Shown one piece after another: positions 43,368 through 51,152 of a stretch of 64,000 nt of DNA; within the stretch, counting starts at the first letter, position 1; each line of letters opens with the position of its first letter. The DNA lies in contig JAHZIX010000008.1 of the NCBI GenBank assembly GCA_022601195.1, forward strand, positions 124,001 through 188,000. Direction: 5' to 3'. The position numbers and the translations under genes were made by a program. Source of the DNA: Deltaproteobacteria bacterium (GTDB lineage Bacteria; Acidobacteriota; Thermoanaerobaculia; Multivoradales; JAHZIX01). Under the pieces are notes generated by a model, which was not told where the DNA came from, searched no databases, and saw only the letters and a list, made by a program, of their open reading frames with translations.

Positions 43368-43874
43368 ATGACGAGAGAAATACAGCATGTAGCCATGGGA
43401 GACGGGGACGGCTCCATCTCTTCCCTGGCAGCCGGAACCCGTTCCAGATTCCAGCTGAAACGCAACCTATTACTGGCCCTGACCTTGATTCTCTCGGGCC
43501 GGGCCATGACCCTGATCTTCATTGGGCAAGCCGGGGGAGCAGGCCCTGGTGATCCTCCAGCAGCATGGCTCATGCCCCTGGTCGGCGATGCTGTCATCGG
43601 GACCACTGCCCTCCTCGTAGTGCTATCGATCTGGCGTCCGTGGGGAGTCTTCGCATGGACGACAGCTATCGTGTGGAACTCCCTCGGCATTTGGGATGCA
43701 CTGTCGGCATTCTTGATTCACAAGACAGCGCCATGGCCGACCTTCTTCATGATCGAGATCTTTGGCTCCTCCATGTTCTTTGCCGCCTCCGGGATGCATG
43801 TCTTGTGTATCTATCTGCTGTGCCACAAAGAGATTCGCAATAACTTCTTTCGCCTCGCCTCCCCCAGCCCCTAG
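43368..43874 (+). CDS. Four-span membrane protein of unknown function
   Basis: 168 residues, ATG preceded by AAAAGGAAA. About four membrane segments are visible (LLLALTLILSGRAMTLIFIG; PLVGDAVIGTTALLVVLSIW; VFAWTTAIVWNSLGIWDALS; MFFAASGMHVLCIYLLCH). No family is recognised with certainty. It lies 62 bp after the TetR gene and 44 bp before the hydrolase gene on the same strand, so all three are probably co-transcribed. Confidence 0.78.
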   Translation: MTREIQHVAMGDGDGSISSLAAGTRSRFQLKRNLLLALTLILSGRAMTLIFIGQAGGAGPGDPPAAWLMPLVGDAVIGTTALLVVLSIWRPWGVFAWTTAIVWNSLGIWDALSAFLIHKTAPWPTFFMIEIFGSSMFFAASGMHVLCIYLLCHKEIRNNFFRLASPSP

Positions 43875-43918
43875 AAAGCCCCAAAAACAGCAAAGCCCAT
43901 AAAGAAAAGAGGTAACCC

Positions 43919-44716
43919 GTGACCATTCAGTGTGAGATATGCGGAAACGGCCCGGAAAAAGTGATCGCCCTCCACGATTGGATGTCGACCCATCGTAGCT
44001 TCGAAGATGTGCAGCCCTACCTGAGCCAGGATCGATTTACCTATGCATTCGCCGATCTGCGAGGCTACGGCAAGTCCCGAGATCTCCAAGGGAAATACAG
44101 TGTGCAAGAAGCCGTAGGAGATGTCGTCGATTTGGCCGCATTCTTGGGATGGGAGAAATTCCATGTCCTAGGGCATTCCATGAGCGGCATGGTCGCTCAG
44201 AGACTCTCCTTGGTGATACCGGATCGTCTCGAGTCTCAGGTCCTGGTAACACCGGTCACCGCCTCGGGAGTGCCTCTCGACGAGGAGGGCAGAAAATTGT
44301 TCGAGGGGGCAGTGAACGATGATGAGCTTTGGGAAGCTGTCGCCCGTGCTGTCACCGGCGATCGCCTGGGGGCTGGCTTCTACCAACGAAAACTCGAGCA
44401 ACATCGCGCCGCCGTCGATCCGGAGGCCTTTGGCTGCTACCTGGAGATGTGGACTGAAACCAATTTTTCCGCCGAGATGAAAGGGTTGAAAACCCCAACT
44501 TTGGTGATTGCGGGGGCTCATGACTTTCCTACTTTTTCGAAGGAAGGCTATGAGCAGAGCATTGGGCAGTGGTATCTCGACTCACGGATCGATCTATTCG
44601 CCAATGCCGGGCACTACCCCATGAGTGAGACTCCACCGTATTTCGCTCAGACGGTAGAGGCATTCTTTCAAGCGAGCTCCGGGCGAGCCTCTTCAACGAG
44701 ACAAACCCACTCCTAG
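43919..44716 (+). CDS. Alpha/beta-fold hydrolase
   Basis: 265 residues from GTG 43919 (AAGAGG upstream). The oxyanion strand is ALHDWMSTHRSFEDV, the nucleophile elbow GHSMSG (Ser about 85), the acid lies in VIAGAHDFPTF (about 200) and the His in NAGHYPMSE (about 240), so the catalytic triad is complete. It is of the small-molecule ester/C-C hydrolase type; no signal peptide, so it is cytosolic. The TetR gene and membrane protein upstream suggest handling of a small inducing compound. The substrate cannot be told. Confidence 0.88.
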   Translation: MTIQCEICGNGPEKVIALHDWMSTHRSFEDVQPYLSQDRFTYAFADLRGYGKSRDLQGKYSVQEAVGDVVDLAAFLGWEKFHVLGHSMSGMVAQRLSLVIPDRLESQVLVTPVTASGVPLDEEGRKLFEGAVNDDELWEAVARAVTGDRLGAGFYQRKLEQHRAAVDPEAFGCYLEMWTETNFSAEMKGLKTPTLVIAGAHDFPTFSKEGYEQSIGQWYLDSRIDLFANAGHYPMSETPPYFAQTVEAFFQASSGRASSTRQTHS

Positions 44717-44812
44717 AAAGGGGTCGGCTGTGAGCTTGCCCAGGCTTCCGGTGAGAAATGAATCGTTGTGATGCTGTGGTCGAAGGGCTCCGCAAAGTCC
44801 TACTAGCGGTGC

Positions 44813-44874
44813 CGGAGATATCTCCGAAGGGGAAGAGAGCCTGCCCCACTTCGAGCTGCTCTCTCCCCCCCCCC
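44813..44874. other. Palindrome, GC hairpin and poly-C run after the hydrolase gene
   Basis: A perfect palindrome CGGAGATATCTCCG (44813-44826) is followed by a hairpin, GGGG-A-AGAGAGC (44829-44840) pairing with GCTCTCTCCCC (44858-44868), and a run of ten C (44865-44874). There is no T-run, so it is at best an atypical terminator between convergent genes. Confidence 0.4.
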
Positions 44875-44909
44875 TTCACGCTAGTCAACAAAAGGGCAAT
44901 TCCTGCCTA

Positions 44910-45209
44910 CTAGCACCACTTGCTCACTACGCAGCTCTGAGAGAGGATGCACTCCCCATGCCTGGATGCTTGAGCCTCCAGTTCGGGCAAAGTCTCATTC
45001 TCACAGATGCTCTCGTTCGGCGCATTGAGAGACCGAAAGGCACCATTCGGCAGCCCAGTCTCACAGTCCTTCAGGACGAGAGTGGCTTTCCAATGGCAGC
45101 TTCCACTCGGTTCCGGTACCGCGCTTGCCACGGTCGGGCGCAAAGCCAGACCGCCCCCAATCATCATCACCACCAGACTCAATAGAACCAGCGTTTTCCA
45201 ACTCTTCAT
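44910..45209 (-). CDS. Small exported cysteine-rich protein
   Basis: 99 residues from ATG 45209, chosen because GGAGGAGGAAT precedes it; a start at 45254 would place the ribosome site inside the gene. A signal peptide (TLVLLSLVVMMIGGGLALRP, cleaved near ASA) is followed by about 65 residues with seven cysteines (GSCHWKATLVLKDCETG, SICENE, GECILSQSCVVSKWC), the last being the C-terminal residue. It is probably disulfide bonded outside the cytoplasm. The family is unknown. It lies downstream of an ECF sigma gene on the same strand but 331 bp away. Confidence 0.72.
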   Translation of the reverse strand: MKSWKTLVLLSLVVMMIGGGLALRPTVASAVPEPSGSCHWKATLVLKDCETGLPNGAFRSLNAPNESICENETLPELEAQASRHGECILSQSCVVSKWC

Positions 45210-45540
45210 AGCTATTCCTCCTCCAGAGAAAAGAGCCACTCCTCGATGGAGCAACCCCGAGAGCTCAACTCGCGCTCCTCTGAAGAGCGCTTCCTAGAGC
45301 CCCCTACATCGAGTTTTGGTCGGTGGCTTTACATCGCCCCCAACCTCGAAGAAAGGCGTCTATATGAAAGAACGGGAAAGTGAAGTGAAACTCATCAACT
45401 GACTTGAAAAATTTCGCATAAGAAGTCAGATTCACTAGAACCTTGAGCGGGCAGTATCCTTGCCGTCGAAGGTTCGGTTCGCACGAACCTGTAATATTGG
45501 AACGGAGACCGAAGGGCCGGAAACACCGCGCTCAGGAGCG
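45210..45540. other. Intergenic region upstream of the Cys-rich protein gene
   Basis: 331 bp between the ECF sigma gene and the Cys-rich protein gene, both minus strand. It is long enough for a separate promoter. I see no -24/-12 element and no terminator with a T-run. Confidence 0.45.
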
Positions 45541-46107
45541 CTAGTGCAGCTCGCTCCGCAACCAGGCCCTGGCCATCTGCCACCGGCGTGAAACCGTAGC
45601 TGTCCCTAAACCCAGAAAATCGGCAATTTCCGGAATCGTTAGACCGCCGAAATAGCGGAGCTCGACAAACTGCGCCGCTTCAGGATCGAGGTCCGCGAGA
45701 CGCTCGAGGGCTTGATCCAAAGCCAGAAAGTCGAGGTCTACGGCGGGCAGTTCCACTTCTTCGAGGGCCACCGTTTTGCAAGCGCTACCCCGCTTCAGAG
45801 TCGCCTTGTTCCGAAAACGATCAACCAGAATCTGACGCAAGATCTTCGCTGCTAGAGCAAAGAATTGGAGCCGATTTTCCCAGCGAAGGGAACCGTTTGC
45901 TTCCAACTTCAGATAGGCCTCGTTGACTAGCTCCGTTGGCTGAAAGGTGACGTTCTCCCGCAAGCGCAGTTGACGGTCAGCGATCCTGCGCAGCTCCGGG
46001 TAAATTCGCTCGAACAGCCGGTCCGCGGCCCCCGACTCACCCTCTTGCCACGCCTGCAGCAAGATCGTGATGTCCCTGGATTCCACCTCGTCCTCATCGC
46101 CCGCCAA
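45541..46107 (-). CDS. ECF-type RNA polymerase sigma factor (kinase-linked family, no kinase beside it)
   Basis: About 188 residues from TTG 46107, chosen because GGGAGGGAAG lies just upstream; the frame is open to 46305, but that part does not read as sigma. Region 2 has TELVNEAYLKLEANGSLRWE and FFALAAKILRQILVDRFRN; region 4 has FVELRYFGGLTIPEIADFLG with a HTH (GTATVSRRWQMARAWL). It belongs to the same TIGR02999-like family as the sigma genes at 24657 and 28022, but no kinase gene adjoins it. The nearest downstream gene encodes a small exported Cys-rich protein. Confidence 0.9.
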   Translation of the reverse strand: MAGDEDEVESRDITILLQAWQEGESGAADRLFERIYPELRRIADRQLRLRENVTFQPTELVNEAYLKLEANGSLRWENRLQFFALAAKILRQILVDRFRNKATLKRGSACKTVALEEVELPAVDLDFLALDQALERLADLDPEAAQFVELRYFGGLTIPEIADFLGLGTATVSRRWQMARAWLRSELH

Positions 46108-46497
46108 TGGCTTCCCTCCCCAACTTGCTCGCTGAAGCTCTCGCTGCCAACAACCCCCATGGTCAGCTCTTGCTGCCGAGAACCGCTTCCCAATCAGCAA
46201 GGAAGGATTCTCTAACCTGAAAGATAGCCGGAATATAGCAGGCTTCGAATACAGGGGGCGAGGCAGACCATATTGGAAACCGTTTTCCTGAAGAGAGTAG
46301 TCCAACAGAAGAATCTCGACCGTCTGCTGTCGTCACCGAAAGGAGTTTCTGCAGGAAAACTGTAGATTCCAGGGCCTTGTTGACTAAGCGACTCGACCTC
46401 TCCGTTGAACCCCACCTCGACCCAAAAGAGAATCTGCGCCCCTTGAGCAGGCCAGGACGAACCAGGAGAATCTCTATATTCTTGGAAAGTTGGAATG
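46108..46497. other. Intergenic region between ECF sigma gene and tRNA
   Basis: 390 bp. A frame continuous with the sigma gene covers the left half but looks non-coding (no start with a ribosome site). Nothing else is recognised. Confidence 0.45.
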
Positions 46498-46575
46498 GTA
46501 CCGAGAGGCGGGCTCGAACCGCCGACCTCCTGATCCACAGTCAGGCGCTCTAACCAGACTGAGCTACCTCGGCAC
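46498..46575 (-). tRNA. tRNA-His (GTG)
   Basis: The minus strand folds as a full cloverleaf: acceptor GTGCCGAG/CTCGGTAC including the extra G-1 paired with C73, which is the tRNA-His identity mark; anticodon stem CCTGA/TCAGG with loop CTGTGGA (anticodon GTG); T-arm GGCGG-TTCGAGC-CCGCC. The 3' CCA is not encoded. It lies 91 bp after the egtD gene on the same strand. Confidence 0.96.
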
Positions 46576-46666
46576 AGGAGGGGAATCCTAATCTTTTGCC
46601 TTTTCCATGTCAAAGTCTCCGGGAGGGATCGGCTCACAGGGGAGCCGGAAGGGATCGAGATGGAGC

Positions 46667-47719
46667 TTAGGGGGCCGCAGGGACCGCTTCGAGGAGATTC
46701 TCGGAAAATCGGCATCCGGAGTCGAGCCAGTGGCGCTGAAATCGAAACCCTCCTCGAGTAGCGAGGGTGCTCAGCTGGTCGAGATCGTATTTGTGGGAGC
46801 TCTCCGTATGGATGCTCTCGCCGGCTTCGAAGCTGACTTCCAAGCTGAGCTCGCGGATCGGCACCTTTTGGGCCTTCCGGCTCACCAGATAGGCTTCTAC
46901 CCGCCCTAGAGAGACGTCATAGCGGACTTTGTAGTCGAATTGGGTGATATCGAACTCTCCCCCCAACTCCCGGTTGATGCGCACCAACAAATTGAGGGTG
47001 AACGCACGGGTGATCCCAAGGGTGTCGTCGTAGGCCGCCAGGAGCTCGCCTTGATCCTTCTTGAGGTCGGCTCCGAGCAGGAAGTGCTCCCCCGGGGCAA
47101 GGGCGCGGCGTACCTCCTCGAGGAGGCCCAAAGCGCTCGCTGCATTCAGATTGCCGATGGAAGAGCCCAGAAAGAGAACTAGATTATGGGTTCCATCGGG
47201 AGATCGCTCTTCTTTAGCCAGATAGTCCAAGGCTCGCTGGTAGTCCGACACGAACCCAGTGATGGAAAGACCGGGAAAAGCGGTCAACAACTCTCGGGAG
47301 CTTTTTTCGAGAGCGGACTCGGAAACGTCGATCGGTAGGTAGCGAAGGCTCCCTTGACGCTTCAGGATGGCCTCGATGAGGAATTTCGTCTTGGTGGAGC
47401 TCCCACTACCGAGTTCGATGAGGCGCAAGGGAGAGGGAAGGCAGTCCACTAGATCGCCACTGGAGGTTTCTAGGATCTCGCTCTCGGCCCGCGTCAAATA
47501 GTACTCCGGCACCAAAGTGATGGCGTCGAAGAGAATCGAGCCCAAAGAGTCGTAGAGTAACCGAGGGGGAAGTTTCTTGGGAGAGCGGCTCAGACCAATG
47601 CGCACGTCTTCTGCGAACCCTCCGGGAGCCTGCGAGGTCTCCAGCCGGAAGAGAGTCAAGCGATCGGAAACCTGTCGCCGTCTGCCTGGCGAGCGGGAAG
47701 ACTCCCTCGAGCCCGTCAT
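46667..47719 (-). CDS. egtD: L-histidine N-alpha-methyltransferase (hercynine synthase)
   Basis: 350 residues from ATG 47719; the ATGA overlaps the stop of the aroDE gene. It is typical of EgtD (DUF2260-type SAM methyltransferase): PKKLPPRLLYDSLGSILFDA, PEYYLTRAESEIL, LIELGSGSSTKTKFLIEA (SAM site), LPIDVS, LFLGSSIGNL and LLGADLKKD. EgtD trimethylates histidine to hercynine, the precursor of both ergothioneine and selenoneine. A SenA/EgtB-like enzyme at 2845-4155, over 40 kb away, could use it. No other pathway gene adjoins it. Confidence 0.92.
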   Translation of the reverse strand: MTGSRESSRSPGRRRQVSDRLTLFRLETSQAPGGFAEDVRIGLSRSPKKLPPRLLYDSLGSILFDAITLVPEYYLTRAESEILETSSGDLVDCLPSPLRLIELGSGSSTKTKFLIEAILKRQGSLRYLPIDVSESALEKSSRELLTAFPGLSITGFVSDYQRALDYLAKEERSPDGTHNLVLFLGSSIGNLNAASALGLLEEVRRALAPGEHFLLGADLKKDQGELLAAYDDTLGITRAFTLNLLVRINRELGGEFDITQFDYKVRYDVSLGRVEAYLVSRKAQKVPIRELSLEVSFEAGESIHTESSHKYDLDQLSTLATRGGFRFQRHWLDSGCRFSENLLEAVPAAP

Positions 47720-49194
47720 TTGGAAAGGCCCGCTGCCAGGCCAAGAGCTTCGCTGACAGCTTCCCGGGGCAACTCCCTCCCGGTCATCAGCCGGAATTGA
47801 ACCACCGCCTGGTGGAAGAGCACTTCCCGACCATCTACGGTGATCCACCCTCGCTCTTGGCTCTCCTGTACTAGAGCCGTCGGGGACTCGCCGTAAACCA
47901 TATCCACCACCATGGCCCTTTTTGGTAACCGATCCAGGTCGAAAGGTAGAGGATCTTCCTCGGAGCGACCCAATGGCGTAGCGTTGATGAACAGATCAAA
48001 GGCCTGGGGTTCCAGGTCCTCTAGCAGCAAGAAGGGAAGCCCTAAGTCGTAGGCTGCCCGCCTCCCCCGTTCGGCACTGCGATTTGCCATCACCACCTCC
48101 GCCTGTGCATGCAGCAGACCGACCGCTGCGGATCGACCAGCACCGCCGCAACCGACGACCACCGCTCGGCGCCCCTCGAGGGAAATACCTCTCAACCGCA
48201 ATGGCTCGACAATGCCCGCGGGATCGGTAGATTCGGCCTCCCACACTCCACTATTCCAAACCAGAGTGTTGGCTGCTCCAATGCGCTCCGCAAGGGGGCT
48301 CGACGCGCCGGCTACCGCCAGGGCTACTCGTTTGAAGGGGGAGGTGACGCTCAGGCCCCGTAATGGCAGACCGATGGCGCTCAAGGCCTCGCTCTCCACC
48401 ACCTCCAACCAAAAGTCGCCAAAAGACTCAGCATGAAAGGGGATGTAGAGAGCCGGTAAGCCCAACATGGAGTAGGCACGATTGTGAATCAGGGGTGACA
48501 ACGAGTGCTCCACCGGGCAACCGGCAATACCGAAGAGGACCTCTACCGTCGGAAGGTTGGGCAATCCGAAGTGACTCCGGAGTCGCTCTACCGTGGGCTG
48601 CCCTGGCGCTCCCGGCGCTCCTCCGGCAGCACCGTAGACCACTGGGGCCCCTAGATGGGGCGCCACCAGCCGGCTCCAAGCTCCACTCGCACCCGAAGCA
48701 AAGGACACGACATCCGAGCGCTTCAGTTGAGCCAGCATCTGTAGGGGCGCCAGCTCTTGTCCGGCCTGCTGAGCCTGAGGAATCAACTTGTAAAGCAGGG
48801 CTGGAGTCCCAGCCATTTTCGAGCAACGACGAGCCAAGTCGATGGGATCAGCAGCCGATCCGTGCCAGGACAGGATTCTCTGGGGTCCAGGAATGGCCGC
48901 CAACACTTCGGCACCGAGATCTCTATCCGCCTCTAGGTCGATCAAGTCGAATCCTGCCCGAGCTGCGGACACTAGGGCCTCAGCTCGGCGGGCCGCACCA
49001 CCACTGAACTGCCCGCCTTCGGCGGAGCTACGGAGGGTGTACAGCAACTGGCCTGGAAACTGGCTCCGGAGCCACTCCAAAGAGAGCTCACCCGTTAGAT
49101 CCGCCCGCACCTCCAGGATCGCAACCTCGTCGAGGTTCGCGGATGCCAAGGTATCGGCAGAGGTAAGGGTCGCAACAAGCTTAGGTTTTTGCAC
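47716..49194 (-). CDS. aroDE: Bifunctional 3-dehydroquinate dehydratase (type I) / shikimate dehydrogenase
   Basis: About 492 residues from GTG 49194, where the conserved part (KLVATLTSADTL) begins; TTG 49314 would add 40 unlike residues and the ribosome site decides neither. The N-terminal half (to about 215) is type I AroD: ILEVRADL, SWHG (His) and LLYKLIP (Schiff-base Lys). The C-terminal half is AroE: HSLSPLIHNRAY, VTSPFK (catalytic Lys), GAANTLV, VVVGCGGAGRSAAVGLLHA (NADP site) and INATPLG. It catalyses steps 3 and 4 of the shikimate pathway. Plants and some bacteria have this fusion. It is coupled to egtD by a 4-nt overlap. Confidence 0.93.
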   Translation of the reverse strand: MQKPKLVATLTSADTLASANLDEVAILEVRADLTGELSLEWLRSQFPGQLLYTLRSSAEGGQFSGGAARRAEALVSAARAGFDLIDLEADRDLGAEVLAAIPGPQRILSWHGSAADPIDLARRCSKMAGTPALLYKLIPQAQQAGQELAPLQMLAQLKRSDVVSFASGASGAWSRLVAPHLGAPVVYGAAGGAPGAPGQPTVERLRSHFGLPNLPTVEVLFGIAGCPVEHSLSPLIHNRAYSMLGLPALYIPFHAESFGDFWLEVVESEALSAIGLPLRGLSVTSPFKRVALAVAGASSPLAERIGAANTLVWNSGVWEAESTDPAGIVEPLRLRGISLEGRRAVVVGCGGAGRSAAVGLLHAQAEVVMANRSAERGRRAAYDLGLPFLLLEDLEPQAFDLFINATPLGRSEEDPLPFDLDRLPKRAMVVDMVYGESPTALVQESQERGWITVDGREVLFHQAVVQFRLMTGRELPREAVSEALGLAAGLSK

Positions 49195-49416
49195 AGGGGA
49201 AGAGCCGGAGAGTTTGACGGCATTACACCAGGGGTCCCACAAGCTGTCAAGGAGACCGTCACCCGTGGGCGCTTCCCAAAATCGGCCAAAACCCAAATCG
49301 GGCCCCCAAGGCAACAGCTAGGAGAATAGGTAAGGTCCTTGGGACGGACCGCCTCGTGGTACCATCTCCCGGTTCCGCCAACCGCTATATCTGCCAAGAC
49401 TAAGGAGAAATTCGTG

Positions 49417-51093
49417 ATGAGCGAGGAGGCCCGGGAAATCCTTGAGCTCGACGTCGTTTTCGTCGGCGCTGGGCCAGCCAGTATGGCCGGCGCCTACCAC
49501 CTGGGGCGACTAGTTCAGCAGCACAACGAGACCGCAGAGAAGGCTCTCGAAGTCGAGATCGCCATTCTGGAGAAGGGCAAGGAAGTTGGAAGCCACGCTC
49601 TCTCCGGCGCCGTCGTTGACCCCAGGGCCCTCAAGGAATTGTTTCCGGAGGACTGGCAGAGCGCTCCCTTCGAAGGCGAGGTGGCGAGCGACAAGTTGTG
49701 GTGGATGACTCGGGGCAAGGCCTTTCCCATGCCGGTGCCACCGATGCTCAACAACTCAGGGAAGTATGTCGCCTCCTTGGGCAAGCTGCTCAAATGGATG
49801 GAGAGTAAGCTCGAAGACGTTGGCGTCGACGTATTCTGTGAATTCCCTGCAACCCAAGCACTCTTCGACGGAGATCGCGTCATCGGAGTCCGAACCGGTG
49901 ACAAGGGGGTCGACGAGCACGGCGAGCAAAAAGCCAATTACGAGCCAGGAGTCGACATCCACGCCAATGCCGTCGTTCTCGGCGAAGGCCCTCGTGGCAC
50001 CCTGGCCAAGCAACTGGAATCCAAGCTCAATTTGGGAGACGGCAAGAACCCACAGATTTACGCCATCGGCATCAAGGAAGTCTGGGATCTGCCCCCCGGC
50101 AGAATCAAGGCCGGCGAGGTGATCCACACCATGAACTGGCCCCTCGGGTTTAGCACCTTCGGCGGCGGCTTCATCTATGGCATGAAGGACGACCAGCTGA
50201 TCGTCGGCCTGGTCGTGGGCCTGGACTACAAGAATCCCTTGCTGGATCCTCACGAGGAGTTTCAGCGATTCAAGACTCACCCTCGCCTGCGCGCCCTGCT
50301 CGAAGGAGGCAAGATGGCCTTCTACGGCGCCAAGGCTCTTCCGGAAGGGGGTTGGTGGTCCATGCCCAAGCTCTCCGGCGACGGTTTTGTGCTCTGTGGC
50401 GACTCGGGAGGTTTTCTCAACAGCCAGAGACTCAAGGGAATTCACCTGGCCATGAAATCGGGCATGTTGGCAGCCGAGACGATCTTCGAAGGCCTGGTCC
50501 AGGGGGAAGTCTCCGCAACTTGCCTGGAGGGCTACCAGCAACGCGTCGACGAGAGCTGGATCAAGAAGGAGCTCTTCCCGGTCCGTAACTTCCACCAGGC
50601 CTTCGACAAGGGACTCCTGGCCGGCATGGTTCAGGCGGGACTGGGCATGGTAACCGGTGGCCGAGGCTGGGGGTTCAAGGATCGCCTGACCACCGAGGCG
50701 GGGCACGAGCGCTTACAACGATTGGACCAGCCGGGAGCACCACCGGAACCTCAGCGACTGGCCTTCGATGGTCAGCTCACCTTTGACAAGCTATCGGACC
50801 TCTACAACTCCGGGACCAGCCACGAGGAAGACCAGCCGGTTCACCTGTTGGTCGAAGACACCAACATCTGCGTCGATCGCTGCGCCAAAGAATTCGGCAA
50901 CCCTTGCCAGCATTTCTGCCCGGCTCAGGTCTACGAGATGGTCGAGGACGAGTCCACCGCTTCCGGAAAGCGACTGCAGATCAACGCCAGCAACTGCGTT
51001 CATTGCAAGACCTGTGATGTCATGGACCCGTATCAGATCATCACTTGGGTTCCCCCGGAAGGGGGAGGCGGGCCGAACTACAGCAAGATGTAG
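49417..51093 (+). CDS. Electron transfer flavoprotein-ubiquinone oxidoreductase
   Basis: 558 residues from ATG 49417 (AAGGAG about nine bases upstream). The N-terminal FAD site is VVFVGAGPASMAGAYHLGRL. The middle quinone-binding region has GGFIYGMKDDQLIVGLVVGL and CGDSGGFLNSQRLKGIHLAM. The C-terminal 4Fe-4S domain has cysteines in CVDRCAKEFGNPCQHFCPAQ and CVHCKTCDVMDPYQIITWV, all four cluster ligands present. It passes electrons from ETF, reduced by acyl-CoA and other dehydrogenases, to quinone at the inner membrane. No etfAB lies in the window. It indicates respiratory fatty-acid or amino-acid oxidation. Confidence 0.95.
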   Translation: MSEEAREILELDVVFVGAGPASMAGAYHLGRLVQQHNETAEKALEVEIAILEKGKEVGSHALSGAVVDPRALKELFPEDWQSAPFEGEVASDKLWWMTRGKAFPMPVPPMLNNSGKYVASLGKLLKWMESKLEDVGVDVFCEFPATQALFDGDRVIGVRTGDKGVDEHGEQKANYEPGVDIHANAVVLGEGPRGTLAKQLESKLNLGDGKNPQIYAIGIKEVWDLPPGRIKAGEVIHTMNWPLGFSTFGGGFIYGMKDDQLIVGLVVGLDYKNPLLDPHEEFQRFKTHPRLRALLEGGKMAFYGAKALPEGGWWSMPKLSGDGFVLCGDSGGFLNSQRLKGIHLAMKSGMLAAETIFEGLVQGEVSATCLEGYQQRVDESWIKKELFPVRNFHQAFDKGLLAGMVQAGLGMVTGGRGWGFKDRLTTEAGHERLQRLDQPGAPPEPQRLAFDGQLTFDKLSDLYNSGTSHEEDQPVHLLVEDTNICVDRCAKEFGNPCQHFCPAQVYEMVEDESTASGKRLQINASNCVHCKTCDVMDPYQIITWVPPEGGGGPNYSKM

Positions 51094-51152
51094 GAAGGCA
51101 GGTGGGGGTGAGGCAGCAGGGACAGAGCAAGTCCGGAAAAGCTCTTCTGCGC

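Noticed and set aside
44829-44874. Intrinsic terminator with the GC hairpin and C-run
   Set aside because: The hairpin is followed by C, not T, on the plus strand; listed only as an atypical structure.
46498-47719. Functional link between tRNA-His and the histidine-methylating EgtD next to it
   Set aside because: Adjacency alone is weak evidence; EgtD uses free histidine and no shared regulation is visible.
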